Assembly: GCA_002708825.1 (NCBI GenBank)
Contig: PAPF01000018.1
Coordinates: 124,001 to 188,000 of the forward strand
DNA length: 64,000 nucleotides
Direction of reading: 5' to 3'
From: Phyllobacteriaceae bacterium
GTDB lineage: Bacteria; Pseudomonadota; Alphaproteobacteria; Rhizobiales; Rhizobiaceae
The notes beneath the pieces are model-generated. The model made no database searches, was not told the origin of the DNA, and worked only from the letters and a program-made list of their open reading frames with translations. Both the position numbers and the translations under genes were made by a program. Positions 28,574-36,529 of the stretch are shown piece by piece; within the stretch, counting starts at the first letter, position 1; each line of letters starts with the position of its first letter.

Positions 28574-28740
28574 GGTCCGATCCTCCCGTTCCGGCCGGTT
28601 TCTCCTCGATGGCGGCAGCGTGACCGGGTCCTGCCTGCCGATGGAAATGTGACATGGTTGGGCCATGCCGGAAAAGCGCCTCCCCGGCGTGGCCAACACC
28701 GCCGAGCGGTGCTAAGGAAATCGGCAAGGCAAACAATGGC

Positions 28741-29583
28741 ATGGTTCAGATGGCGGCTGGCGGCACCGGCGGGAACGGCTTGACGGAGGGAACGACCTCA
28801 AGGACGCGCGCGCCACGTGGCGTGCAGTCCATCGAGACGGGCGGCGCCATCCTCATGGCGCTTGCCAAGGCCGGCGGACCGATAAAATTGCGGGACCTTG
28901 CCGAGACGCTCGGCATGGCGTCGGCGCAGCTGCACCCCTACCTGGTCAGCTTCCGCAACATCAACATGGTCGAACAGACCGAGACGGGCCAGTATCAGCT
29001 CGGCCCCTTCGCGCTGCATCTGGGACTGACGCGCCTGCGCAACCAGAATGCCTATCGCGAGACCATCCGGCGCCTGCCGGAACTGGCCGACACGCTGCAG
29101 CTCATGGTGTCGATCAGCGTCTGGGGCATGCACGGGCCAACCATCGTCTACCTGCAGGAATCGGAGGCACGCATCCATTCCAACGTGGTGGTCGGCGGAA
29201 CCTACATGGTCACCATGACGGCGACGGGCCGTGCCTTCGCCGCCTTCATGCCGGGCAAGATCACCGAACCGCTTGCGCGCGCGGAACTGGAGGGAAGCGC
29301 TCCGTCGCTCTACGCGATCCCCGGCGTGAGCGAGGAAACCTTCCGCAGGGAAGTCGCGGCGGTGCGCCGGCTCGGCTACTCGGTCACGCGGGACGCGCCG
29401 ATCCCCGGCGTGAGCGCGGTTGCCGCACCGGTCTTCGACCATACCGGCACCGTGCAACTGGTCGTGACCGCCATCGGTCCGTCGAACTATATCGACCTTT
29501 CGCCCGACGGCCCCTGCGTGACGCGCCTCATGGCGTTCACGCAGGCGCTTTCACACGATCTCGGTCATTTCGACAGCGTATGA
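28741..29583 (+). CDS. IclR-family transcriptional regulator
   Basis: 280-aa regulator. N-terminal winged helix (GVQSIETGGAILMALAKAGG, then IKLRDLAETLGMASAQLHPY) followed by the IclR effector-binding domain (YIDLSP and SYTVTRD-like segments such as GYSVTRDAPIPGVSAVAAP). The start is uncertain: ATG 28741 is used, ATG 28750 or an upstream codon are possible, since no strong ribosome site is visible. It is divergent from the dioxygenase and convergent with the FAD dehydrogenase (6-base gap), so it probably controls one or both. IclR proteins often regulate aromatic catabolism. Confidence 0.85.
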   Translation: MVQMAAGGTGGNGLTEGTTSRTRAPRGVQSIETGGAILMALAKAGGPIKLRDLAETLGMASAQLHPYLVSFRNINMVEQTETGQYQLGPFALHLGLTRLRNQNAYRETIRRLPELADTLQLMVSISVWGMHGPTIVYLQESEARIHSNVVVGGTYMVTMTATGRAFAAFMPGKITEPLARAELEGSAPSLYAIPGVSEETFRREVAAVRRLGYSVTRDAPIPGVSAVAAPVFDHTGTVQLVVTAIGPSNYIDLSPDGPCVTRLMAFTQALSHDLGHFDSV

Positions 29584-29589
29584 TCCTTG

Positions 29590-31290
29590 TCAAGCGTTGG
29601 CGCCGGACATGTGGCGCGCGGCGATATAGCCGAAGGTGATTGCCGGCCCGAGCGTGATGCCGCCGCCGGGATAGTTGCCGCCCATGATCGACGCTGCGTC
29701 ATTGCCGGCCGCGTAGAGCCCCTGGATCGGCTTGCCGTCGCCGCCGAGCACACGGGCGTTCTCGTCGCAGCGCAGGCCGGAAAAGGTGCCGAGATCGCCG
29801 ATGAAGAGCTTGACCGCGTAGAACGGTCCCTTCTCGACGGGGGCAAGGCATGGATTGGGCTTGTGCTCCGGATCGCCGAGCGAAAGGTTGTAGGCGGTGG
29901 AGCCCTTGTGGAATTCCGGGTCCTCGCCACGGCGCGCCGGCTCGTTGTAGCGGGCGACCGTGCGCTCCAGTTCGTCGCCGTCCACGCCGATCTGCGCCGC
30001 GAGTTCCCTGAGCGTCTTGCCCTGGAAGAGGTATCCGGAGCGGATGTGCTGGCCGAAGGGAACCGGCGCCGGCTTGACATAACCCAGCCCGTATTTGCGC
30101 AGGGTCTTGTGGTCGGCGATGAAGAAGGCGCAGATCTCGCCGTCTTCCTCGCGGCAGCGCTTCACCATGGCCTGGCAGAAGTCGTGGTAGGAATTGGCCT
30201 CGTTTACGAAACGCCTGCCGGACCGCGTCACGGCGATGACGCCCGGTTTCGAGCGGTCGACGAAATGGGGAAAGACGCCCAGCGTGCCATCACCGCGTGG
30301 CGGGCGCGACACCGGCACCCAGGCAGCGGAATGCGGCAGCGTGTCGTCCACCGTGGCGCCGACGGCCTCGCCCAGGCGCAGGCCGTCGCCGGTGTTTCCG
30401 GGCGGAGCGGGCGAGACATGCTCATAGCCGGACGGCGCATGCGGAAACAGCGCCTTGCGGCGCACCGGGTCCTGCGGAAAGCCGCCAGCGGCCAGCACCA
30501 CGCCCTTGCGCGCGGTCACTTCCACCGGACCTTCGCGCGTGTCCACGATGGCGCCCGTCACGCGGCCGGTGCCATCCTCGACCAGTTCCCGCACGGGCGC
30601 GTCGGTCCAGATGGGCACGTTCCGGTCGAAGCAGGACTTGGCGAGGCGGGCAACCAGCGCATTGCCGTTCATCAGGCGCATCGGCCGGCCATGAAAGGCC
30701 ATGTCGCGCAGGAATTTCAGGAACAGCTTCGCAACGTAGAAGGCGGAGACCGGCGACTTCGTGACGTTGAAGAAATGCAGCAATTCCTTGCCCGAGCCGA
30801 TCATCATGCCGAGAAAGGTGATCTCCGACAGCGGCGGGCGCAGGCGGCGGATCTCGCTTTTCAGTTCGCGCCCGTCGAAGGGCCGCGCCACGATGGAGCG
30901 GCCGCCCGGCATGCCGCCCGGCGCGTCGGGGTGATAATCGGAAAAGGTCGGGCCGAGGTCGAATTGCAGGGACGTGTTCTGTTCGAAGAATTCCACCGCC
31001 TTGGGGCCGGTCTCCAGAAAGGCATCGACGCGCGCGGCATCGAAATGATCGCCCGCCTCGTGCCGGAGGTAGGTCCGCGCCTTCTCGATGCTGTCCTCGA
31101 CACCTTCGCGCCGGGCCGGTCCGTTGCAGGGGATCCACATCCAGCCGCCGGAACGCGCCGTCGTGCCGCCAAAGACGTGCTCCTTCTCGACCACCAGGAC
31201 ATCAAGGTTGCGGTGGGCCGCCGAAACGGCCGCCGAGAGGCCGCCGGCACCGGATCCGACAACAAGAACGTCGCAGGTCTTCGTCTTCAT
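29590..31290 (-). CDS. FAD-dependent dehydrogenase of the fumarate reductase / 3-ketosteroid dehydrogenase family
   Basis: 566-aa flavoprotein. The N-terminal dinucleotide-binding motif is VLVVGSGAGGLSAAVSA, with the family's FGGTTARSGGWMWIP segment. The C-terminus has GLYAAGNDAASIMGGNYPGG and GPAITFGYIAARH, as in KstD-like enzymes that desaturate cyclic ketones. ATG 31290 is preceded by gggagg. It would introduce a double bond next to a ring ketone; the true substrate is unknown. Followed upstream, 28 bases away and on the same strand, by an SDR gene, so the two are probably co-transcribed. Confidence 0.85.
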   Translation of the reverse strand: MKTKTCDVLVVGSGAGGLSAAVSAAHRNLDVLVVEKEHVFGGTTARSGGWMWIPCNGPARREGVEDSIEKARTYLRHEAGDHFDAARVDAFLETGPKAVEFFEQNTSLQFDLGPTFSDYHPDAPGGMPGGRSIVARPFDGRELKSEIRRLRPPLSEITFLGMMIGSGKELLHFFNVTKSPVSAFYVAKLFLKFLRDMAFHGRPMRLMNGNALVARLAKSCFDRNVPIWTDAPVRELVEDGTGRVTGAIVDTREGPVEVTARKGVVLAAGGFPQDPVRRKALFPHAPSGYEHVSPAPPGNTGDGLRLGEAVGATVDDTLPHSAAWVPVSRPPRGDGTLGVFPHFVDRSKPGVIAVTRSGRRFVNEANSYHDFCQAMVKRCREEDGEICAFFIADHKTLRKYGLGYVKPAPVPFGQHIRSGYLFQGKTLRELAAQIGVDGDELERTVARYNEPARRGEDPEFHKGSTAYNLSLGDPEHKPNPCLAPVEKGPFYAVKLFIGDLGTFSGLRCDENARVLGGDGKPIQGLYAAGNDAASIMGGNYPGGGITLGPAITFGYIAARHMSGANA

Positions 31291-31318
31291 GACAGGGTTC
31301 CTCCCGTTCGATCCGGAA

Positions 31319-32071
31319 TCATGCTGTGAGATAGCCGCCGTCAACGGGCAGGATGGCACCCGTGACATAAGTCGACATGCCCGATGCCAGGAACAGCACG
31401 GGGCCGACGAGTTCCTCCGGCCTGCCTGTGCGGCCCATCGGGGTGTGCGCCATGAAGCGGCCGATGGCATCCGGGTTGGCGCGCGTCGCTTCCGTCATCG
31501 GCGTCTCGATGACGCCCGGCGCCAGCGCGTTCACGCGGATGCCGCGCGGTGCCAGTTCGTGGGCAAGCGCCTTGGTGAACTGGGCGATGGCGCCCTTGCT
31601 GGCGACATAGGCGGGAATGCCAGGGCCGGCGGAAAACGCCATGATCGAGGCCAGGTTGACGATGCGGCCGCCGGTTCTTTCAAGCTGGGGCAGGAAGGCG
31701 CGCACCATGTTGCGCGTTCCGTCGACGTTTATCCGGAACGTGTCGTCCCAATGCCGGTCGAAGTCCGCGTCGTCGATGCCGTTGCGGCGGATGATGCCGG
31801 CATTGTTGACGAGGATGGCGGCATTCCCGAGTTCGGCCGCGACGCGCGCTGCGAAGGCATGGGCCCCGGCGGCATCGGCAACATCGAGGCAGGCGGAAAG
31901 CGCGGTCCCGCCGGCCGAGGTGATCATCGCGGTGGTTTCGCCAGCGGTTTCGCCATCGATGTCGGCGACCGCCACCTTCGCACCCGCATTGGCCAGGCCA
32001 AGCGCGATGGCGCGGCCATTGCCCTGTCCGCCGCCAGTGACCACGGCGACGCAACCCTCGATGTCGATCAT
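31319..32071 (-). CDS. Short-chain dehydrogenase/reductase (SDR)
   Basis: 250-aa classical SDR. Cofactor motif TGGGQGNGRAIA with an acidic residue at the end of the second strand (VAVADIDGE), which favours NAD(H). NNAG motif is LVNNAGII. The catalytic Ser-Tyr-Lys is in NLASIMAFSAGPGIPAYVASKGA. ATG 32071 has ggagccgggagc upstream. Together with the FAD dehydrogenase it would oxidise an alcohol to a ketone that the flavoprotein then desaturates; this order is inferred from context. Divergent from the TRAP transporter genes, sharing a regulatory region. Confidence 0.88.
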   Translation of the reverse strand: MIDIEGCVAVVTGGGQGNGRAIALGLANAGAKVAVADIDGETAGETTAMITSAGGTALSACLDVADAAGAHAFAARVAAELGNAAILVNNAGIIRRNGIDDADFDRHWDDTFRINVDGTRNMVRAFLPQLERTGGRIVNLASIMAFSAGPGIPAYVASKGAIAQFTKALAHELAPRGIRVNALAPGVIETPMTEATRANPDAIGRFMAHTPMGRTGRPEELVGPVLFLASGMSTYVTGAILPVDGGYLTA

Positions 32072-32092
32072 GCTCCCGGCTCCACAAATTAG

Positions 32093-32104
32093 GTTATTGC
32101 TAAC
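32093..32104. promoter_or_regulatory. Operator-like inverted repeat GTTA-N4-TAAC (copy 1)
   Basis: GTTATTGCTAAC is an inverted repeat in the AT-rich divergent region between the SDR and TRAP genes. A second copy of the same design lies 19 bp further on, centre to centre. This is probably a binding site for a local regulator; the IclR-family protein 3 kb away is a candidate. Confidence 0.55.
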
Positions 32105-32111
32105 ACGTTTG

Positions 32112-32123
32112 ATTATCGCTAAT
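32112..32123. promoter_or_regulatory. Operator-like inverted repeat ATTA-N4-TAAT (copy 2)
   Basis: ATTATCGCTAAT repeats the pattern of the site at 32093-32104 with the same 4-base spacer and shared core TTAT(T/C)GCTAA. It is 113 bases before the dctP start. Confidence 0.55.
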
Positions 32124-32235
32124 GTTGCTTGCAGGCAAGACGGCCGGGAAAAATTCTGCCGCCTTGACGGAAACCGGCGCAAACGAGGCGCCGGGGAGGA
32201 AACCGCGCCCGACGGGCGCAAACCGGGAGGACATC

Positions 32236-33273
32236 ATGACGAAACGGCTGATGGCCGCGGCGCTGGCCGCGGCAACCATGCTTTCCACCGCTCCGGCCTT
32301 TGCCGAGAGCTATGACCTTCAGAGCGTCTTCGGGCTGCAGGTGCCCTCGATCGGCCAGAGTCCGGTCAAGTGGGCCGAGCGCGTGAAGCTGATGACCGGC
32401 GGCAATGTCGACATCAAGGTTCACGGCGCGGGCGATTTCGTGCCGGGCTTCGAGGTGTTCGGTGCGGTCTCTTCCGGCGCCCTGCCGATGGGCTTCGACT
32501 GGATCGGCTACTGGGCGCAGTCCATTCCCGTCGCCAATCTGGTGGGCTCCATGCCGTTCGGCCCGAGCCCCGACGTGGCGCTGGCATGGATGTTCGAGGG
32601 CGGCGGCATGGAGATCATCCAGAAGGCCTATGACCCGCACGGGGTCAAGGTCATCCCCTGCCACCTCGTCGTGCCGGAGGCAGGCGGCTGGTTCAACAAG
32701 GAGATCAACTCGGTCGACGACTTCAAGGGCCTGAACATGCGCATCGCCGGCCTGGGCGGCAAGGCGCTGGCCAAGCTTGGCGCCAATACCCAGCTCGTGC
32801 CGGCAGGCGAGATCTACGTCTCGCTGGAGACCGGGCGCATCGACGCGACGGAATTCTCCGCTCCGCAGCTCGACATCGGCCTCGGCTTCCAGAAGGTTGC
32901 CAAGTATTACTACTTCCCGGGCTGGCACCAGCCGTCGAGCTGGGATTCCATCATCATCAACATGGATGTCTGGAACGGCTTCGACGAGGCGACGCAATCC
33001 GTCATGGTCGAGGCCTGCAAGGCCAACATCACCTACAATCTCGGCGACCAGCTCAACGCCCAGGCCGATGCCATCGCCAAGATCCGCGAGGCCGGGGTCG
33101 AGGTGCGCCGCTTCCCCGACGAAGTGCTTGCCGGCATCCGCGAACAGGCCGAGGCCGTGCTGGCCGAGGAAGCCGAAGCCGACCCGATCTTCAAGGAAGC
33201 CTATGAATCGCTGACCGCCTACATGGACCGCGTCGGCGAGTGGGAAGCCCTGCAGGCCATTCCCAAGAAGTGA
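32236..33273 (+). CDS. dctP: TRAP transporter substrate-binding protein DctP (TakP/COG4663-like)
   Basis: 345-aa periplasmic binding protein. The ATG at 32236 (cgggagg upstream) yields a signal peptide MTKRLMAAALAAATMLSTAP with cleavage near AFA-ES. DFKGLNMRIAGLGGKALAKL and GEIYVSLETGRIDATEFSAP are typical TRAP motifs. The overall style, including YYYFPGWHQPSSW, resembles the TakP group annotated as mannitol/chloroaromatic or alpha-keto acid TRAP receptors. It would deliver a carboxylate to DctQM. A strong hairpin follows the stop. Confidence 0.9.
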   Translation: MTKRLMAAALAAATMLSTAPAFAESYDLQSVFGLQVPSIGQSPVKWAERVKLMTGGNVDIKVHGAGDFVPGFEVFGAVSSGALPMGFDWIGYWAQSIPVANLVGSMPFGPSPDVALAWMFEGGGMEIIQKAYDPHGVKVIPCHLVVPEAGGWFNKEINSVDDFKGLNMRIAGLGGKALAKLGANTQLVPAGEIYVSLETGRIDATEFSAPQLDIGLGFQKVAKYYYFPGWHQPSSWDSIIINMDVWNGFDEATQSVMVEACKANITYNLGDQLNAQADAIAKIREAGVEVRRFPDEVLAGIREQAEAVLAEEAEADPIFKEAYESLTAYMDRVGEWEALQAIPKK

Positions 33274-33310
33274 CTTGGACCCCGACCCGGTTCCGGGTCA
33301 TGCTGACAGG

Positions 33311-33337
33311 ACGTCCCGGCAAGCCTTGCCGGGACGT
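33311..33337. repeat. Strong intercistronic hairpin between dctP and dctQ
   Basis: A 13-bp perfect inverted repeat (acgtcccggcaag / cttgccgggacgt) with a single central base lies 38 bases after the dctP stop. There is no T-run. It probably reduces read-through or protects the dctP message so that the binding protein is made in excess over the membrane subunits. Confidence 0.7.
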
Positions 33338-33391
33338 GCAGCCGGTCCATCCGGGCCGGCTGACGGCACACATGCGCGCGAGATGGCTTCC

Positions 33392-33958
33392 ATGACCGCA
33401 TTGCTCAACAGGATATTCGCGGCGTGCACCTGGCCCGGCAGGATTGTCGGCTGGCTCATCCTGCCGCTGATCGCCAGCGTGTGCCTCACCGTGCTTGCCG
33501 CGCAACTGGGGCTCAACGTGCTGGCCGAATGGGGCGTGGCGGTTCCGGTCTTCGGCAAGGCGCTGACGGTCAACTCCCTGCTGGACCTGCAATGGCACAT
33601 CTTCGCACTGATCGTGCTGTTCGGCGGCATCTATGCCTACCGCGACAATACCCACGTTTCCGTCGATGTCTTTTCGTCTGCCCTGCCGGACCGCACGCGC
33701 CTGATCGTGCGCACGGTCGGCGATCTCATCTTCCTGCTGCCGTTCTGCGTCATCATCGCCTGGTATGGCGCCAGTTTCGCCGAGAAGGCCTTCATGACGG
33801 GCGAGGGGTCCACCTATGGCGGCCTCATGGACCGCTGGCTCATCAAGGCGGCGATCCCCGTATCCTTCACGCTGCTCGGCATCAGCGCGGTGATCCGCGC
33901 CGTGCTGACCTTGCGCCGGATCATGGAAATGCGCGGGGAGAGACCATCCCATGGGTGA
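33392..33958 (+). CDS. dctQ: TRAP transporter small membrane subunit DctQ
   Basis: 188-aa protein with four hydrophobic helices, fitting the DctQ family (WHIFALIVLFGGIYAYRDNTHVSVD is the conserved core, given here in part). The start is uncertain: ATG 33392 (gag nine bases upstream) or ATG 33383, three codons earlier; neither has a strong ribosome site. It overlaps dctM by 8 bases. Confidence 0.87.
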   Translation: MTALLNRIFAACTWPGRIVGWLILPLIASVCLTVLAAQLGLNVLAEWGVAVPVFGKALTVNSLLDLQWHIFALIVLFGGIYAYRDNTHVSVDVFSSALPDRTRLIVRTVGDLIFLLPFCVIIAWYGASFAEKAFMTGEGSTYGGLMDRWLIKAAIPVSFTLLGISAVIRAVLTLRRIMEMRGERPSHG

Positions 33959-35297
33959 CGCCTATCTCCTGCCCATCCTGATGCTGCTCGGGCTCATGGC
34001 CGGCATCTTTTCAGGCTACCCGGTGGCCTTCGTGCTGGCGGGCGTCGGTCTCATCTTCGCCTTCATCGGCGGCGTGCCCATGCTGTTCCTTTCGCTCGGC
34101 GTGTCGCGCATCCATTCCGGCATCCTGACCAACTGGCTGCTGATCGCCATTCCGCTGTTCGTCTTCATGGGCCTGATGCTTGAGCGCTCGGGCGTTGCCC
34201 AGCGTCTGTTGCGCTCGCTCGCCTCGCTGTTTCGCGGCCTCCCCGGCGGCTATGCCTTTGCCGTGGCGATCATCGGGATCGTCATGGCGGCCTCCACCGG
34301 CATCATCGGCGCGTCCGTTGTCCTGATGGGGATGATGGCGCTGCCGACCATGCTGAAGAACGGCTATGACGCACGCATCTCGACCGGCCTCATCGCTTCC
34401 AGCGGAACGCTCGGAATCCTCATTCCGCCGAGCGTCATGCTGATCGTGCTGGGCGACCAGTTGCGGGTGTCGGTCGGCGACCTGTTCATGGGTGCCGTGG
34501 GGCCGGGCCTGCTGCTCGGGTTTCTCTACATCGGCTTCCTGACCTTCGTCGCGATCTTCCAGCCGCACCGCATGCCGGCCGCCAGGCCCGAAGGCGGACC
34601 GTCCAGCATGGCGGAAGCATTGTTCGACCTGACGCGCGACCTGCTGGCGCCGGTGGCGCTCATCGCCGCGGTGCTGGGCACGATCGTCACCGGCATTGCC
34701 ACGCCGACCGAATCGGCGGCCATCGGGGCGCTCGGCGCCATGATCCTCGCGCTGATCTCGGGAAACCTGAACCTGGCCGTCTTCACCGACGCACTGCGCG
34801 ACACGACCAAGACGACGGCCATGATCATCTTCGTGATGATGGGCGCCACGGTGTTCAGCGTCATCTTCCGCAAGCTCGGCGGCGACCAGATGGTGATGGA
34901 CGCCTTTTCCCTCCACGGGGACAATCCCTACGCCGTGCTGCTGACGATAATGGCCCTGGTCTTCATCCTCGGCTTCTTCCTCGAATGGGTGGAAATCTCG
35001 CTTGTCGTGGTGCCGATCGTCGCCCCCATCGTTGCCGGGCTCGATTTCGGACTGACACAGGAACAGACGCTGATCTGGTTTGCCATCGCGCTGTCGGTCA
35101 ACCTGCAGACCTCCTTCCTGACACCGCCCTTCGGCTATGCGCTCTTCTACCTGCGCGGCATTGCCCCGGAAGGCGTCGGGATCGGAACCATCTATCGCGG
35201 GATCATACCCTTCGTGATCCTGCAGCTCATGGCCCTGACCATGGTCATCCTCTGGCCGCAGATCACGCTCTGGCTGCCGGGCTACCTGGCCCGATAG
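33951..35297 (+). CDS. dctM: TRAP transporter large membrane subunit DctM
   Basis: 448-aa sodium-coupled transport subunit with about a dozen membrane helices. Family motifs visible: FSGYPVAFVLAGVGLIFAF near the start, GTLGILIPPSVMLIVLGDQ mid-protein, TPTESAAIGALGAMI, and LQTSFLTPPFGYALFYLRG near the C-terminus. Its ATG lies inside the dctQ 3' end, so translation is coupled. With dctP and dctQ it forms a complete tripartite importer. Confidence 0.94.
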   Translation: MGDAYLLPILMLLGLMAGIFSGYPVAFVLAGVGLIFAFIGGVPMLFLSLGVSRIHSGILTNWLLIAIPLFVFMGLMLERSGVAQRLLRSLASLFRGLPGGYAFAVAIIGIVMAASTGIIGASVVLMGMMALPTMLKNGYDARISTGLIASSGTLGILIPPSVMLIVLGDQLRVSVGDLFMGAVGPGLLLGFLYIGFLTFVAIFQPHRMPAARPEGGPSSMAEALFDLTRDLLAPVALIAAVLGTIVTGIATPTESAAIGALGAMILALISGNLNLAVFTDALRDTTKTTAMIIFVMMGATVFSVIFRKLGGDQMVMDAFSLHGDNPYAVLLTIMALVFILGFFLEWVEISLVVVPIVAPIVAGLDFGLTQEQTLIWFAIALSVNLQTSFLTPPFGYALFYLRGIAPEGVGIGTIYRGIIPFVILQLMALTMVILWPQITLWLPGYLAR

Positions 35298-35499
35298 AGC
35301 GGGAACGGCGATCCTTGCGAACAGGGCAGGTCTGTGAACGGGATCATTCGCGGAAGCACTCCGGGGCGGGTCAACCGCGCTGTTGCCCCCATTGCCCGAT
35401 TGACCCTAGTATGGTCAGCAAAGAATGCGGCGCAGCACGAGGCCGCAGCAGCCAGTCACGCCAGGACAACGCGATGTTTTCCGCGCAGGAAACCCCCGA

Positions 35500-35952
35500 A
35501 TGATATCGTTCATTGCCTTTGCCGCGATGGTGTTCGCGGCGGCGCTCAGCGGTGCGATCTTCAAGCCGGGCGCCTGGTACCATGGCCTGGAAAAACCGTC
35601 ATGGACACCGCCCGACTGGGCGTTCCCGGTCGTCTGGACGGTCTTGTACGTGATGATTGCTGTCTCCGGCTGGCTGGTCTGGCGGGAAGCGGGCTGGGGA
35701 GCCGCCATGGGCCTGTGGGGTCTGCAGCTGGTTCTCAACGCGCTATGGTCGGCGCTGTTCTTCGGCATGCGGCGGATGGACCTGGCCTTCGTGGATGTCG
35801 TCGCGCTGCTGGGCTGCATCGTTGCGTACATCGCCGTGGCCGCTCCTGTTTCCGGTCTCGCGGCCCTCCTGTTCGTGCCGTATGCGGCCTGGGTGGCGAC
35901 CGCGGCGATGCTCAACCTGACCGTCTGGCGGATGAATCCCCGGCAGGCCTGA
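35500..35952 (+). CDS. tspO: Tryptophan-rich sensory protein TspO (CrtK)
   Basis: 150-aa TspO/MBR family membrane protein with five hydrophobic helices. Conserved motifs: GAIFKPGAWYHGLEKPSWTP, FPVVWTVLYVMIA and LNALWSALFFG. ATG 35500 has agga nine bases upstream. In Rhodobacter TspO is an outer-membrane porphyrin-binding protein that dampens photosynthesis gene expression when oxygen is present. Here it marks the left boundary of the PGC. Its last 41 bases overlap the 3' end of the convergent bchJ. Confidence 0.93.
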   Translation: MISFIAFAAMVFAAALSGAIFKPGAWYHGLEKPSWTPPDWAFPVVWTVLYVMIAVSGWLVWREAGWGAAMGLWGLQLVLNALWSALFFGMRRMDLAFVDVVALLGCIVAYIAVAAPVSGLAALLFVPYAAWVATAAMLNLTVWRMNPRQA

Positions 35953-36529
35953 CTTGCTGCAAATCGATGGCAAAACGGTCGATTGACAGGCCGCCATGCA
36001 CCTGCCGCATGTGCGTAACCCGCGCATCGGGCGTTACCAGCGATCCCAACAGGAAGGCGAAGGCGCCGACATGCCAGACGCAGCCCGGCAACGGTATCGG
36101 GTTTGCGGTGATGACGATTTCCGGTCGCCGGCATTGAACGGTCACGCGTCCCGAACCGGCAAAGGTCCAGCCATTCCGGCGGATCGCCTGGAGAAGCACC
36201 ATGGAGGAGACGCGGCTTGGCAAGGCGGGCAGGATGCGCCGTGCGGCTGCCGGAATCCGGTTTTCCAGCACGTAGCGCCCGGTGCGCTTTCCTGCATCGG
36301 ACAACACGGACAGCGCCTCGGGTTCCGGCAAGGCCTCGAAGACGGCCCGGTTCAGCCGTGCCACCTGTCTTTCATCGACCATGCGCGCGGGCGGGGCATC
36401 GAGGACGTCCGGCAAGCCCGCCATCCCCAGCACCCTCTCGGCAAGTGCGCGTCCGCCATGGGCCTCAAGCGCCGCCGCAGTCTGGATCAGGGCGTTCGGT
36501 CCGATGGCACCGGCGGACGGGTGGCTCAC
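35912..36529 (-). CDS. bchJ: BchJ, bacteriochlorophyll synthesis 4-vinyl reductase domain protein
   Basis: 205-aa protein with a V4R domain ([18 protein letters not shown], then [17 protein letters not shown]). It was first described as the 8-vinyl (4-vinyl) reductase of bacteriochlorophyll synthesis; later work assigned most of that activity to BciA/BciB or COR, so BchJ may act as a porphyrin carrier. The start codon overlaps the bchE stop, making a bchE-bchJ operon. The 3' end runs 41 bases into tspO on the other strand. Confidence 0.9.
   Translation of the reverse strand: MSHPSAGAIGPNALIQTAAALEAHGGRALAERVLGMAGLPDVLDAPPARMVDERQVARLNRAVFEALPEPEALSVLSDAGKRTGRYVLENRIPAAARRILPALPSRVSSMVLLQAIRRNGWTFAGSGRVTVQCRRPEIVITANPIPLPGCVWHVGAFAFLLGSLVTPDARVTHMRQVHGGLSIDRFAIDLQQVRPAGDSSARRSG

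Noticed and set aside
35401-35417. Inverted repeat TGACC-N7-GGTCA upstream of tspO
   Set aside because: Short arms, no TGT-N12-ACA or FNR match, and no second copy. Not enough to call a regulatory site.
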